The translations under genes and the position numbers were made by a program. From contig NC_081413.1 in NCBI RefSeq assembly GCF_030272615.1, positions 445,055,038 to 445,119,037 of the forward strand: DNA of 64,000 nt, given 5' to 3'. This DNA comes from Cryptomeria japonica (lineage: Eukaryota; Streptophyta; Pinopsida; Cupressales; Cupressaceae). The notes beneath the pieces were generated by a model, which saw only the letters and a program-made list of their open reading frames with translations, was not told the origin of the DNA and did not search any database. Shown piece after piece: positions 11,434 to 23,407 of this stretch (position 1 is its first letter; each line of letters opens with the position of its first letter).

Positions 11434-12458
11434 TGTCATGCTCGGTGAAGTATACCTATACCTACAAACACAATGCACTCAATAAATCATTATAAGGAAT
11501 GGTTAGTAAATTGAAGCAATGAAAGACAAAACCATAGCTAATCGACTTCTTGCCTCCTAGTAAATGTGAGTATGAAAAATGCTCTCAGATCTGATTATGC
11601 ATACTCCACTGCCTTGACTAAACTTAGATGGAGGATTTGATGGATGAAAATGCATGACCTAGCAAGAATAGCATGATTAAGCTATATGAATGATTGATAT
11701 AGCATGATTAAGCTAAGATTTAAGCTAAAATTGAGCATGATAACATTGCTAAAACTAATAAACTATAAGCTAGATGCCTATAATAATGATGCATAAGATG
11801 GGATCAATTGATATGCAGAAATGATATGAAAAAATCATATGAAATTGGGACCCTTTGAGCTCCAAAATGAGGTCTATTTATAGTATTTTCCAAGGCTAGG
11901 GGTGATGTGGCAAGTATCAACAGTCAAGATTGATCTAAAGATATCAATGGTTAAATTGGAGGAGGATGGCAAAGGGGGTTGGATTAAAGGGAACATCTGT
12001 CATCTCTATGGTGACAAGTGTCAAGAGGCTTCTAGAAGAGGTACACTTAGTGCCAAGTGTCACAAGGTTCTAGAAGATGTTGAATGAAAGGGGACATGGT
12101 GGTAGGTAGAATGGGTTAGGTTTAGGAGTGGTAGAAGTTAGGAGAATTCAAATTTAGAAATTCAAATAATAGGAAAAGGATAATTAATCTCAACAACTCA
12201 TAATTGATTTGTTTTAATTAATTAGGGGATTTAGAAGAAATGAATTTGAATGGAGGGAATTAATTAATTTGAATTAATTAATCAAAGGGGATGAAATGAA
12301 ATGAACCTATTAAGTAAATCTTTAGATTTATTAATAAGTAGATGAAAAAGGAAAATTTAATCAAATTGCTTAGTGAATTCAATTAAATTGGGGAGGCAGA
12401 TTAATTAAATAATTGCTTATTTTATTAATTATCTTTAGACCATTTTTAGGTGTATACA
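11434..12458 (-). repeat. 5' LTR of E
   Basis: About 1025 bp, pairs with 3528-4532. On the coding strand it starts TGTATACACC. The TATA box (CTATAAATAG, minus strand) is at 11874-11883. A duplicated segment near 11670-11720 (GATTAAGCTA twice) accounts for part of the length difference. Confidence 0.92.
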
Positions 12459-12523
12459 GTTACAAGCATGATCCCGCTGAAAATAAATTACAATCATTCC
12501 ATTCCTACCGACATTGAAATTAG

Positions 12524-15500
12524 TTATTCTGTTGCAGCATCCTCTAACTATTCTTGAACCTCCACTTCTTGCACTGCATACTTACTTTTCCATTCTAGGA
12601 ACACGTCATCACCTGGCCAAGAGAACCTAACAATTTTCTTCTTCAACTTACTCAATCTTTTCCATGTGTTTCTTAGTTGCTTAACCTCTGTCTCCAAAAA
12701 ACCATAATGTGATTTCATTTTCTCAATGTCTTCAATGGACCAAATAAATAAAGATGTGTCATCTGAATTGATTTCATTTATTCATTGGGACAAGTTATGT
12801 CCTAGCTCATTAAGTCATACATGTTTATCTTTCAACTGATTTGAACTAACAAAACCCTCAAGAAATAGTTCAAACATATGGTCAGCATATTCCTTTCGGT
12901 ATAAGTTGGCCTTTCTCTCTACACCAGCTCTTCCTTCTGCTAGCTTAGTCATGCCTTTTACTAACTCACAAGTGGATTTGATATTGGTGTCAACCTCTGC
13001 CTCTTCGTGAGATGAACACATAAGTCCCAACTCCACTTCCCTAGGCATCCACTTATTCAAAATTGGCTCTAGAGTAGCCTTATCTTCTTTCAAATCTATC
13101 AATATGCTCATAATTCTTTTCATGAAAATGTACACAATGGAAGCCCCAATTGTGTTAGCAAACTTCAAGATTGTGCCTCTGACCTTTTCTTCATATTTAC
13201 TTGCAAACAATACCTGAGCCTGTTTTAACTTTTCCATTTCATCTTGTATGGTTTTAGTTGCTTGAAAACTAGAGGTCGTAGGAGAATGGGGAAATTCAAT
13301 GATGGGACTGGTGGGTGGAGGTCTTGCTGGAGAAAAGGTCATCATTAATGCAGAAGATTCACCCTTCTAATATTGCCCTACTAGCTGATTCTGCGATTTG
13401 GCAATGATGTTATCCATGAGGGCTATCTCCCCTTTTTCCTCATTGTAAGCCTTTAGAACTATCTCTAATTTTATCTGAAGATCAGCCTTCTCCTTAGCCT
13501 CCTTCTCAGCTACTGCCACACTGAATTTTGTTGTTTCTAGAACTATGCTGGTAGCTTCTACCACCCTTGTGTCCTCCACTCACTTTACAATTATACCTCC
13601 AAGGTAGCTGGACTCTGAAGTGTGCTTCCATCTTCTTCTCTCATCCCTCCTTAGGGACCACATGACCAAAGAAGAATTGTCCTTGCCAAATGTCACTCCT
13701 TCCATGGGCTTGGTTTCTTTCCTTATTGCTTCAAGCACTAAGGCATCGACTATGTCCCACTTAGGAAGAATTAGCACACTAGCTTTTGCTACCATTTCTC
13801 TCCCCTACTCAAGAGTAATGATTTTGAAGTCTGCCATGATTTCTTGTTTCACTTCCTCCTCTACTATAGTTGCATCTTTGTGGGATTGTTCATTCTTCCT
13901 CTTCTCACATCTTGCTTTGAATTGTTCAATATGTTTCCTCCAAACAAATTGCATAAAAGATATTCTTGTAACAAAATTATTATCAGCCATAAACTCTTCA
14001 CTGGCATGTTTGTTGGTAGGGTCTAACTCTTTTCCTTTAAACTCATCTCCAGTCAAGTTCATCTCAGCACTTGGTGGCTCTTCAGGCATTCCTTCTTGTG
14101 TTTCTTCATAAGTATAGGCAATCTCCCTGAGACTTTCTAACTGCAACAATTTCTCAGCCACTGCATGTTCATCTCCCACATGGATTAGGGATTGGGATGG
14201 AAAGTACAAAGGCTCTCTTGTATCTCTTTTCCCACCCTTTGCCTCTTAGGAAAATCTTGGATTTCAACCACATCTTCTATTGGTCTTTTCCCTTTTGAAG
14301 TGGAAGACTCACCTCTGACTAGCACTAGCAAACTATAATTTAGCTTTTTGTGCATCACATATTCACCTGGAGGGATGGCCTTGGCAAAGGAAGGCTTGGC
14401 TAAAACCAACTTATCCTTTTCAGGATCATTTGTCATTATAGCTTCCCTCTTATCCTTTAAGGTTTTCATTAAGTCTTCAAAATAAAGAATCAAGAATTTA
14501 GTTTTTTCCTCAAAGGGAGTAAAACTAGACAAAGGGTCATAACTACTGTCAAATTGGTGGATAAAATCTAGAACCCTTTTGTATGCTATCCACTTTTCCT
14601 TTCTTAATTCCTGTTCATCAAGGTTGAATTCATTTCTCATCAGATCCTTAGGAAAATGGAACTGGTGTGGTCTGCCTTTACATACAACTCTCCTTTTGAA
14701 CATGCCATTAAAGAAATCTTTAGGGTCAACAAACCTAGACATTGCAGTAGACAACCTGTATGGCTTTAGGAAATCATCAAAATGTTTCAAACCACCCTTG
14801 GTGATTACAAATTGATGTGCCATGGTGATAGTTGGGAGAATGGTTCCTTTCCTTCTATTCATTAGTTTTGCTTCTTGACACCCCCGATTTGCCTCAGGAC
14901 CTCTGAAATTCCTATCTTTAATGGGACCTGATAGGGGAGCAAATATGGAGTACCTCTCAAACCATAAACTCTAAACATAGTAGAGATAGGGTATAAATAT
15001 ATATTACCCAAGTTGTGAACAATCTTGATATCTTCAATGAATTCCTTAGGCCTAAGGAACTCTAAGAGAGGTTTGGGGATCCTAGGGTTTTGTGAGCACT
15101 AGAGGATCCTAATCCAGGATGCAAAACATCTATCAAACTTCAAGTAACTTGCATCCTCTCTGTCCCAAGACAAAAATGTGCTCCACAATTGAACAAGCAT
15201 CTCCTCACCATTCTTCTCCTTAATCAGGTCCATTTCCTTGGCAAAATAATCAACATTTTTGAATAAAAACATGTGCATAAGAAGAGAATACCACCCAAAA
15301 GGTCTATCTACCTTAGCATTTTTTATCCTCATCAACCCTTCATGAATGGCATCAGTAAGATAAGGTGCAAAGTCAAAGGTCACTGCTAGAGATGGTTTCA
15401 AGATTTGTGCTAACATAAGCATATAGTGGGTTGGCATGGTTGTTTTAGCATCTTCCCCAAAAACATGACATAGGGACCAATACATCCCTTTATCTCTGAA

Positions 15501-15655
15501 AGTTAAAAGATTTAAAGAGAAGGGCTCCATGGTACTAGGGCCTACAACAACTAGTCCTCCTATTTTGACAAAAATTTCTTTCAAAGGGCCGCTCCTGAGG
15601 TGATCTCTCTCCACATTATAGACTTGTGCAAGTGTGTCAAAATTGATGGTGATCT
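12524..15655 (-). pseudogene. Long ORF of X1, unknown function (N-terminus deleted)
   Basis: Minus-strand coding in several open blocks (15614 down to 12815) that align block by block with X2 (27927 down to 24328). Readable segments include SLCHVFGEDAKTTMP, RPFGWYSLLMHMFLF, PKDFFNGMFKRR, a KGKRP basic patch and a helical C-terminal region. It ends at a stop at 12524-12526; FSWPGDDVFLEW is intact here where X2 has a stop. About 150 N-terminal codons are lost in a deletion at about 15655. No RT, integrase, transposase DDE motif or zinc knuckle is visible. The segment with Asp, Leu, Ile-Lys and Leu-Leu spacing resembles ORF2 of B and C (see findings). Confidence 0.65.
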
Positions 15656-16863
15656 CATCCTACTTAAAAATGGGCCCCACCTTCCTTTCATCATTTCACG
15701 AAGCATAAATCTCATGCATATTTTCCATGCGAAACACCACTAATCATTGGATCTTCTACCATCTACTCGACCTTTATTCTCCATGGTGATCGCCAATCTA
15801 TTTAACTAACTACATGAAACCTTCACCGCTAATGGTTTTTGTTGTTTCGCAAAGCATAAATCACCTCACATCTTTGGGCTGCGAAAGAACATGCATCATT
15901 GGATCAACTTCAAGATGTGCGGCCTTTAACATCTTTTAACCTTCAAAGTGGGCCCTCTGCACGAAATTCACTGGCCCTATTGATTTCCAGCAAATAACTC
16001 CTACGTGACATCTGTTCATTGGTTCAAGAACTCTTATCAAAATCCACATTTGAACCGCCACGTGTCTTATTTAGCCATGAATTTCATTAATATTGCCACA
16101 TAATCAAATGTGCCCCTCACTATCCCTTCGGAGCCATGTGTCTGTTTGACAGATTACCTTTCACCTCAGTCGGACATCCAAATGTACCGCCACATCATCC
16201 ACCATGTACTCGCCAGCTACTTTTCACCACTTTGTGAAGAATAAACTTTGTATTGCTTCTGGCTACAAAACAATGCGGGTCATCCAATCAACTCCGAGTT
16301 GATCGGTCTTTAAAACTAGGAACTGTCTATCTATTAGGCCCACCATCCTTTCACTACTTCGCAAAGGATAAAAAACATGCTATTTCACAAAGCAAAATAA
16401 TGCGAGTTGTTGGATCTACCAGGAGATACTCGTTCTTTAGCCTTCCTTGCGACCACTTTACCCGAGCCGACCACCTTTTCGCCACTTTGCGAAGGGTAAC
16501 TTTTGCACATATTCCCTTCACGTGATTGTGCACACCGTCAGATCAATCAGAACTTGCATGGACTTTACGAGGCCCGACAAAGAAATAAAAACTTAGGAGA
16601 AGGCAAAAAATAAAACATTATTGAAGACCCGCCTAGGGCAAACCTTAAAGGGGGGACATCTTCTCATGATGGACCGACCCTTCCACTTAAGTGAAAAAAG
16701 TAACAAGGAAATAGAATGCATGAATTTCAAGATAGAAAAGGGTAAATTGCAGAACCTTAAACCCTTAGACCAAAAACCCTCAGAGATAGAAATGAAGTAC
16801 AAAGCACAATTTTGCATATTATAACAGATTAGAGAACAAAATCACTCAATATTCAAAATAGTG
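15656..16863 (-). repeat. Leader of X1 made of diverged ~130-bp repeats
   Basis: Upstream (minus strand) of the X1 ORF. Repeated modules contain a hairpin-like TTCGCAAAG, CATAAA, then CATGCTATTT, GCAAAATAATGC and CGTTGGATCAACT with much divergence. It is colinear with 28340-29811 of X2. The final 280 bp (16580-16863) is unique and ends in AAAATAGTG. Confidence 0.7.
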
Positions 16864-16868
16864 ATAAT

Positions 16869-17150
16869 GAGACAAGAAAGAAGGAGTGCTATCCTATAGA
16901 AAAAGAAGTTATTGATGAAGAATCAGAAGGGTCTAATGGAGAAGGGATTGCATTTGTAGTGGTAAAGGAAGATAGCACAGAGGAAAGTGATATGGCATTG
17001 ATTTCCAGTTCAATCTAGTGTGGAGATTGGGTAATTGACAGTGCTTGCGCTCACCACATGACTAGTGACAAGAACAAATTCCTCAGCATGGAGGATTGTG
17101 ATGGAGGAATGATGAGATTCGACAATGATGCTCCCTGTGCGGTAAAAGGT
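16869..17150 (+). pseudogene. Gag 3' end and protease of copia F
   Basis: Continues the gag frame from 2641. The acidic linker is followed by WVIDSACAHHMTSDKNKF, where copia protease has D-S-G; here D-S-A, so the active site is altered. A TAG at 17019-17021 precedes it and another stop lies near 17202. Confidence 0.82.
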
Positions 17151-17249
17151 AAGGGATCTATTGCCCTAAATGATAAAACCAATTGGGAAGATGTTTACTA
17201 GCTAGAAGGGATAAATTATAGTCTATTAAGTGTTTCACAACTTAACAAT

Positions 17250-18068
17250 AAGGGTTACCGATTGGATTTTAATGAAGGAATATACAAAATAAGTGATAAA
17301 TCAGGAGGTCTGATTGTTATCGGTAAACAAACTAGAGGTAATATGTTCTACCTAGACACCACTATAGGAAGTTGCCTAATGGAAAATGTAGAAGACAGTT
17401 GGTTATGGAACAAAATATCGTGTCATGTTAATTTTGATAGCATAGAAAAGGTTAGTAAAATGAAATCTGTCAGAGGTATGCTTGACATTATGAAACCTAA
17501 GAATGCTATGTGCAAATATTGTCAACTAGGAAAGCTGACTGGATCTTGTTTCAGTAGCAAATCTTATTCATCAGAGAATGTGCTAGACTTAGTGCATACA
17601 AATTTGTGTGGTCCTATGAGAACTAAGAGTTTCTATGGGGATCGATACTTCATGTTGTTTGTAGATGATTTCTCAAGAATGATGTGGGTTGTATTCTTGA
17701 AAGAGAAATATGAAGCCTTTCACATGTTTAAGGTCTTGAAGGCTTGAGTAGAGAGAGTAACTAGTAAGAGTCTGAAATTTTGAGATTAGATAGAGGAGGA
17801 TAGTTCACCTCTCAAGAGTTCATAAATTACTATGACGAACAAGGGATTATGAGGTAGATGTCTATACCCAAAACACCTCAGTAGAATGGGGTTGTTGAAA
17901 GAAGAAACAAAACTCTAATTGATTGTGCAAGGACTCTAATGATTCAAAAGGATATTCCACATATCTTCTAGAGAGAAGTAGTGAGTATTGTTGTGTATAC
18001 CTTGAACTATATACAAGTGAAGAAAGGTATAAATAAGACTCCCTATGAATTAAGGTGTGGATAATCAC
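17250..18068 (+). pseudogene. Integrase of copia F
   Basis: The zinc domain reads SWLWNKISCHVNFDS and CKYCQLGK: the first His of HHCC is Asn. The core begins LVHTNLCGP (first catalytic Asp is Asn) and FVDDFSRMMWVVFLKEKY. After 17747 the frame collapses into many stops up to 18068, though VVYTLNYIQVKKGINKTP is recognisable. Not functional. Confidence 0.85.
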
Positions 18069-18073
18069 CCAAT

Positions 18074-18660
18074 GTGAGTTACTCCAAGGTATTTGGAAGT
18101 AGGTGCTACATCAAGAGGGATGAGTACTCTAGAAAGTTTGATCCGAAGAGTGATGAAAGAATCTTCTTAGGTTACTCCACAAAGAGTAAAGCATACTGGT
18201 GTTTGAACAAAAGTCAAACCAGTAAGATTGTGGAAAGTGAAAATGTTAGAGTAGATGAGTTCTTTGAGATAAATGAAAAGGACAACAAGATTGAACCAGA
18301 GGACTATCAAGGATTCAATTATATTGTACCAGTCAAACCTACTGCAGATAATCCTAGTGAAGCATGTGAAGTAGAACCCGTACAACCGATAGAAGAAGCT
18401 CCAGGAAATAAACTAGCACCACCAAGGTATGTCAGAATTAATCATTTTGCTGACAATATTATTAGTGACACGAATGTAGGAGTATTGACTAGAAGAAAAG
18501 AAATAGAGAGTACTTGTCTGTTCTCTAAAATTGAGCCCAAAACAACAAAGGAGGCTCTGGAAGATGAACACTGGATCAAGGATATGGATGAAGAATTGGA
18601 GCAGATTAAGAAAAATAAGACCTGGACCCTTCGGCCTAGTCGGAGAACAAAAATGTGATA
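18074..18660 (+). pseudogene. Integrase C-terminus and linker to RT of copia F
   Basis: Open for 194 codons: SKVFGSRCYIKRDEYSRKFD and ERIFLGYSTKSKAYWC are the copia integrase C-terminal signature. An acidic linker follows, then the RT lead-in (KKNKTWTL, 18600-18640). Stop at 18656. Confidence 0.85.
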
Positions 18661-19300
18661 GGCACCTAGTGGGTGTTTAGAAACAAATGGATGAAACCAG
18701 TCAAGTAGTTAGAAAAAAGGAAAGGTTAGTCTTCAAAGGGTATGCATAGAAAGAAGGTTTGGATTATATAGAGACCTTTACATTGGTGGCCAGATTGGAA
18801 GGGGTCAGAATCTTGCTTGCTTATGGTAGCTACAGGAAGTTTAAGGTCTACCAAATGGATGTCAAATCGACATTCTTGAATGGTGTTCTAGAGAAATAAG
18901 TGTACATTGAGCAACCAGAAGGGTTTTCTTCAGAAGATGGAAGAGATATGGTATGTAAGATGAAAAAGTCTTTGTATGGGCTAAAACAAGAACCAAGAGC
19001 TTGGTATGAGAGACTACACTCATACCTTATAAGTATAGGGTTCATGAGAAGTAGTGACAATATTAACTTATATGTGAACATTGGAAAAGAAGGAAAACAT
19101 TTGATTGCAGAGATTTTTGTAGATGACATTATCTTTGGAGGAGATGATGAAATGAGAAAAGGTTTTGCAGAAGAAATGAAGAAAGAATTTGAAATGTCCA
19201 TGATAGGTGAAATAACATTAATCATTGGTCTACAAGAATCTGAGCTAAAGAACGATATATTAATTATCCAGACCAAAATATATAAGGGAAATATTGAAGA
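18661..19300 (+). pseudogene. Reverse transcriptase of copia F
   Basis: Palm-domain blocks: YQMDVKSTFLNGVLE near 18850 (stop after it), KKSLYGLKQEPRAWYERLHS, and the catalytic FVDDIIFGG at about 19117. The downstream frame degenerates after MIGEITLIIGLQ. RT copies element RNA to DNA; stops and a frameshift inactivate it. Confidence 0.88.
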
Positions 19301-19399
19301 CCTTTGGAATGGAAGATTCCAAACCTATTGGAACTCTGATGGTAACAAGTTGCAAGCTTTCCAAAGATGATGAGGCTAATGAAGTGAATGAGACACTAT

Positions 19400-20070
19400 A
19401 CTGATCCATGATTGGTAAGTTGCACTATACAGTGCACAGTAGACCATATATAGCACACGCAGTTGGCTTGGTTGCTAGATTTGTTGCAAATCCAAAAGAG
19501 ACTCATATGGTGGCGGCTAAGAGGATATTCAAATACCTTAAGGGGACTAATGAGTATGGTCTATGGTATCCACATAAGGAAAATTTCAACTTAAGTGTCT
19601 CCACCGATGCAGATTGGGTAGGGAACATTGATGATAGAAAGAGCACTAGTGGAGGTGCATTCTTTCTTGGAGATAGGATTGTGTCATGGACAAGCAAGAA
19701 ATAAAATTGCATCTCTCAATCCACATCTGAGGTAGAGTAAGTGGCTACTACAATCAACTGTACATAGGTAGTATAGATTCAGTAGATATTGGAAGGTATC
19801 CAAGAAAAGGTGACTAAACCGGTGGTGATACACTATGACAATACAAGTGTCATCTACATATCAAAATACCCGGTAATGCACTCTAAAACCAAGCATATTG
19901 CAATAAAATATCATTATCTTAGGGAACATGAACATGACAAAGAAGTTAGACTGGAATATATGCCAACCAAGGAACATGTTGTAGACATATTCATCAAGCC
20001 ACTACCTAAGGATACTTTTGAGTATTTCAGAGGTAAGCTAGGGTTAATTCCCCTACATTCTCTAAGGTGA
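19400..20070 (+). pseudogene. RNase H of copia F
   Basis: IGKLHYTVHSRPYIAHAV, the Asp block TDADWVGNIDDRKSTSGG, and after a stop HYDNTSVIYISKYPVMHSKT. It ends normally at 20068-20070 after EYFRGKLGL. Three in-frame stops (19702, 19738 and near 19776) break it. Confidence 0.87.
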
Positions 20071-20379
20071 GTGAAGATTGGAACAACATCAATTTAGTAT
20101 GATTTTCCTAAAAAATTCTATGTTGTAGGATTTGATGATTATGGACTACTCTTGTTAGGGGGAGCAGTCATTGTAGTATGTGAAATAGGATTCCTAGACT
20201 ACACCTTTTGCATTGCTATCAAAGGGGGACTGAAGTCAGATGGAACATGAAGGGAGATGAAGTCAAATGTGACACGAATGGAAGCAAGTGAAAATGGGAG
20301 TAAGATCTTTATTGAAGATCAAATAGAGCATTTGATCGGTACAGTTTAAAGTGTTTCCGTTAATCCTAAAGGGAGAGAT
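20071..20379 (+). other. 3' untranslated region and polypurine tract of F
   Basis: About 300 bp without coding. It ends with the PPT AAAGGGAGAGAT (20368-20379) immediately before the LTR start. Confidence 0.85.
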
Positions 20380-21985
20380 TGTTGGCATAACTGATGGTGT
20401 TGGAACAACCAGTTCATCAGTTAGTATTGTCATTAATGACCAACACTTACTGGTGAATAAGGCCAATCTCATAGGAAAGGAGGTTTGGTAAACCTCAATG
20501 GTTTACTCATGGCTATAAATAGTATGGAGGATTCAGTGCTTCCCTAATGTGCATCATTGACACACTTAAGTAGTGTGTTGGTCAAAGACTAATTGGTTGA
20601 AGGATAAACAGAGTAGCTGATGGGTCAGTCAAGCATTTGATAGGTGTTGAGATCAGTTTCTTAAACAGGTAGTTGAAATGGTGATGTGGTCACAAGAGGT
20701 GACTCAAATTGTAGTTTAGTAGTCTTATGCATGACTGAAACAATCTGGATAGACAGGTGATCAGTCTCATTGATGATCAATGATCGATGGCAAAAGATGA
20801 AGAGTTACACCAATGAACCAGTGATACAGGTTGAAGAATGCTATCCACCAAGAATCTCATAGCAGTGACCGGTAAGCTAGATGCGATGACCAAAGGTGAG
20901 TCAGTGATGGTGAGATATCATAAAAACAAATTGCTAGTGAAGTCTGTAGGAGTTAACAATCGGTTAAGGTGAGATTTATATGGATTTTCCGGTTCGCATT
21001 AAAAAGGCAGACAACAACCTAGAAGTTGCGGTGGTAGATAAGGATGAGTTGTTGGTGAGATTGATGGAGAGCATGCAGAGAAAGTGCAGGAAGATTTGAA
21101 TTTGAAATCTACTGAGTGTTAGTTGTAAACTCATGGAATCAACACGTATGTGTCAAAAAAACATGGTATAAAGGGTTTTTTCCAAAACCAAAAAGTTTCA
21201 TCATAAAATTGCTAAGTGTAATTTTGAAGAGAGGCAATCTAGCAAGGTGAGAAGAGTGCAGAACTGCTAAGTGAATAGTAGAGTGGTGAAGAGAGTGTGA
21301 AGAGATCAGATAGTGTGAAGAGTAGTGAAATAATGCAGAGCACGAGTAGAGTGCAGAGCAATTGAAATGCAGAGCACCAGAAGAGTGCAGAGCAAGTGAA
21401 ATGCAGAGCACTAGTAGAGTGCAGAGCAAGTGTAATTGGTGGTCAAAACAAAGAGCTTCAATTGGATCTTATTAAGCTAAGGGTAGCTACTATAGAAGAT
21501 CATTCTCCCTGTTGTCTTCTAATTACTACAACAACAAAATCCATTAACTAGGTGGACATTAACAGGTTCCTTTATAAAATCCCTTAACTAGGTGACATCT
21601 TAATTGATGATCCTAAGTCCTTTAACAAGGCTACCTCTAATAGGGTAAAGGTTCTAACAAGCCTTAAATAAAATCCTTTAATGGGGTGGTACCTAACAAT
21701 GTCTTTGTAATCTCCTAATAGGGATGGCTCCTCACTAGGCATACTCTAGAAGAGTGCAGATTTTGTGAGTTTCTACTCACACCGTGGTTTTCTCCCATTT
21801 GGGTTTCCACCTCATAAATCTTGGTAGTCATGTGTGTTTGATTTTATGTGTGCATGTTTCTTATTAATGCTTGTTATATTGATAAGTGTTAAGTTTGAAT
21901 AGAAACCTTGATTAAGGTTAAATCTAGTTAAAACCAGTATAGTGTTGATTCAACCCTCTCTTCTCAATATTGGTTGGGACTAACA
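20380..21985 (+). repeat. 3' LTR of copia F
   Basis: TGTTGGCATAACTGATGG...GGGACTAACA. TATA box TATAAATA at 20514-20521. A minisatellite of about 37-bp units built on AGAGTGCAGAGCA lies at 21335-21432. Many substitutions against 82-1678 show an old insertion. Confidence 0.92.
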
Positions 21986-21990
21986 AATAG

Positions 21991-23321
21991 GTTTTTAGGA
22001 ATAAATTGAATGAAGATGGATAATTTTTGAGGAACAAGGCTAGATTGGTATGTAAAGAATATTCTCAGAAGGAAGGAATTGATTATGATGAGACTTTTTC
22101 TCTGGTAGATAGGATTGAAGCTATGCATTTTTGAATGGAGATCTTGAAGAGGAAATATATATTGAGAAGCCTGATGCATTTTCACTTTCAGATGATAAAA
22201 ATATGGTTTGTAGGTTAAGGAAAGCTTTATATGGATTGAAGTAAGCCCCTAGAGATTGGTATGCTAGATTGGACAAATGTCTTTTGAAGCTTGGTTTCAC
22301 TAAAAGTAATGCTAGCAGTAACTTGTATTACAAGATCGTTGATGATGACATATTGATTGTTGAGGTCTTTGTTGATGATATCATTTTTGGAGGTGAGGAT
22401 AAGTTATGTATGGAATTCTCTGATAATATGAACAATGAATTTGCAATGTCTATGATTGGGGAGATGAGATTTTTCTTAGGTTTGTAGATTAATCAGATTG
22501 ATAAAGGTATTTTCATCTATCAAACTAAGTATGTTAGAGAGTTTTTGAAGAAATTAGGTATGGAAAATTCTAAACCGGTTGGTACTCCTATGGTTACAAG
22601 TGAGAAATTAACAAAGAAATATATAATAGCTCCGGTAAATCCTACAAGGTATAAATCTATGATTGGAGGTTTGTTATATTTGATTCCAACTAGATCGGAT
22701 ATAATGAATACAGTTTATATTGTATCAAGGTATCAGAGAGATCCTAAACAGAATCATGAGAGTGTAGTCAAAAGGATTTTCAGATATTTTCAAGTAACAA
22801 CTGAGCATGGTTTGTAGTATCCTAAAGATGATGACTTCACACTATGTGCATTTACAAATGCAGATTGGGCTAAAGATGTTGATGACCGAAAGAGCACATC
22901 TAATAGAGCTTTATTTATTAGAAACAAACTTGTTTCATGGATCAACAAGAAACACTCATGTACTTCTTTATCTACTGCTGAAGTTGAGTATGTTGTTGCT
23001 GCTACTAACTGTACACAAGATCTATGGATGAAACAAATGTTGAAGGATATAAGAGTAGATTGTAATGAACTGATAGTTATTCAAAATGATATCTCTGCTA
23101 CTATTGACATATCAAAGAATCTAGTATTTCATTCTAAGACTAAGCACATTTCTATCAAGTATAATTTTCTAAAGGAGAAGGTGGAAGTAAATGAAGTCAG
23201 ATTGGTTTATGTGAACACTAAAGAGAAGCTTGTAGATATTTTCATTAAACATTTTCCTAAGGAATCATTTAAGTACTATAGAGATAGATTGGGGGTTTCT
23301 GCCTCTCTGGTAGAGACTTGA
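21991..23321 (+). pseudogene. RT and RNase H of copia A1, 3' part
   Basis: Resumes the frame of 1-81 with VFRNKLNEDG. A deletion of about 70 bp near 22117 removes the segment before [15 protein letters not shown] that A2 keeps (VRLFLNYVAHKNYIVYQMDV). FVDDIIFGGEDK (catalytic VDD) is at 22369, then NPTRYKSMIGGLLYL, RNase H blocks TNADWAKDVDDRKST and HSKTKHISIKYNF, and a normal end at 23321. Stops at 22048, 22485 and 22816, the last followed by a change of frame. A1 is the outermost layer and the oldest by stratigraphy. Confidence 0.9.
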
Positions 23322-23407
23322 GTGATGCGGATTGGCAACATTCAGGTATGCATTCTCAAAGCTATTATTCATTCCAAATTGATGTGTCAGTGCTACTACT
23401 CAGGGGG
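23322..23407 (+). other. 3' UTR of A1, left part
   Basis: Short spacer after the pol stop, ending in GGGGG at 23403-23407. X2 is inserted here and the sequence continues at 29817 with AGTACTCAATTG. Confidence 0.7.

Larger units (their letters stand above)
3528..12458 (-). mobile_element. Ty3/gypsy (Tat-like) retrotransposon E, RT-deleted
   Basis: Bounded by LTRs 3528-4532 and 11434-12458 with identical TSD GTTAC (3523-3527, 12459-12463). Without it the X1 sequence aligns continuously with X2. On the minus strand the order is LTR, PBS, leader, gag-like, protease, linker, start of RT, RNase H of the additional (archaeal-like) type, integrase, tandem repeats, PPT, LTR. RNase H before integrase is gypsy order, and the extra RNase H plus 3' tandem repeats are known for the Tat lineage. 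The RT core is missing. Confidence 0.9.
2642..16863 (-). mobile_element. Element X1 (LTR-less repeat, unknown class), inserted in gag of F
   Basis: Both ends are defined by comparison with X2 (23408-29811) and by the gag frame of F, which resumes cleanly at 16869. Flanking pentamers are AGAAT (2637-2641) and ATAAT (16864-16868), a likely TSD with one change. X1 contains gypsy element E (3528-12463 including one TSD copy); without it X1 is about 5.3 kb. It also lacks about 870 bp present in X2 (27465-28340). One long ORF runs on the minus strand. No LTR pair, terminal inverted repeat, poly(A) tail, PBS or PPT was found, so the class is unknown. Confidence 0.75.
82..21985 (+). mobile_element. 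Ty1/copia LTR retrotransposon F, inserted in RT of A1
   Basis: Full-length element bounded by LTRs 82-1678 and 20380-21985, both TG...CA. TSD is AATGG at 77-81 and AATAG at 21986-21990 (one later change). Joining the flanks restores the RT frame of A1. Order is LTR, PBS, gag, protease, integrase, RT, RNase H, PPT, LTR, which is the copia order. The gag is interrupted by element X1 (2642-16863). Without X1 the element is about 7.7 kb. Stops and frameshifts in every domain show it is dead. Confidence 0.93.

Noticed and set aside
13620-14111. 163-codon plus-strand ORF and its neighbours
   Set aside because: Shadow of the X1 minus-strand coding blocks, which are supported by the X2 alignment.
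12464-15655. X ORF as an ordinary host gene
   Set aside because: Present twice with the same flanking ends, interrupted, and embedded in mobile DNA. A captured origin remains possible, but it is not a resident gene.
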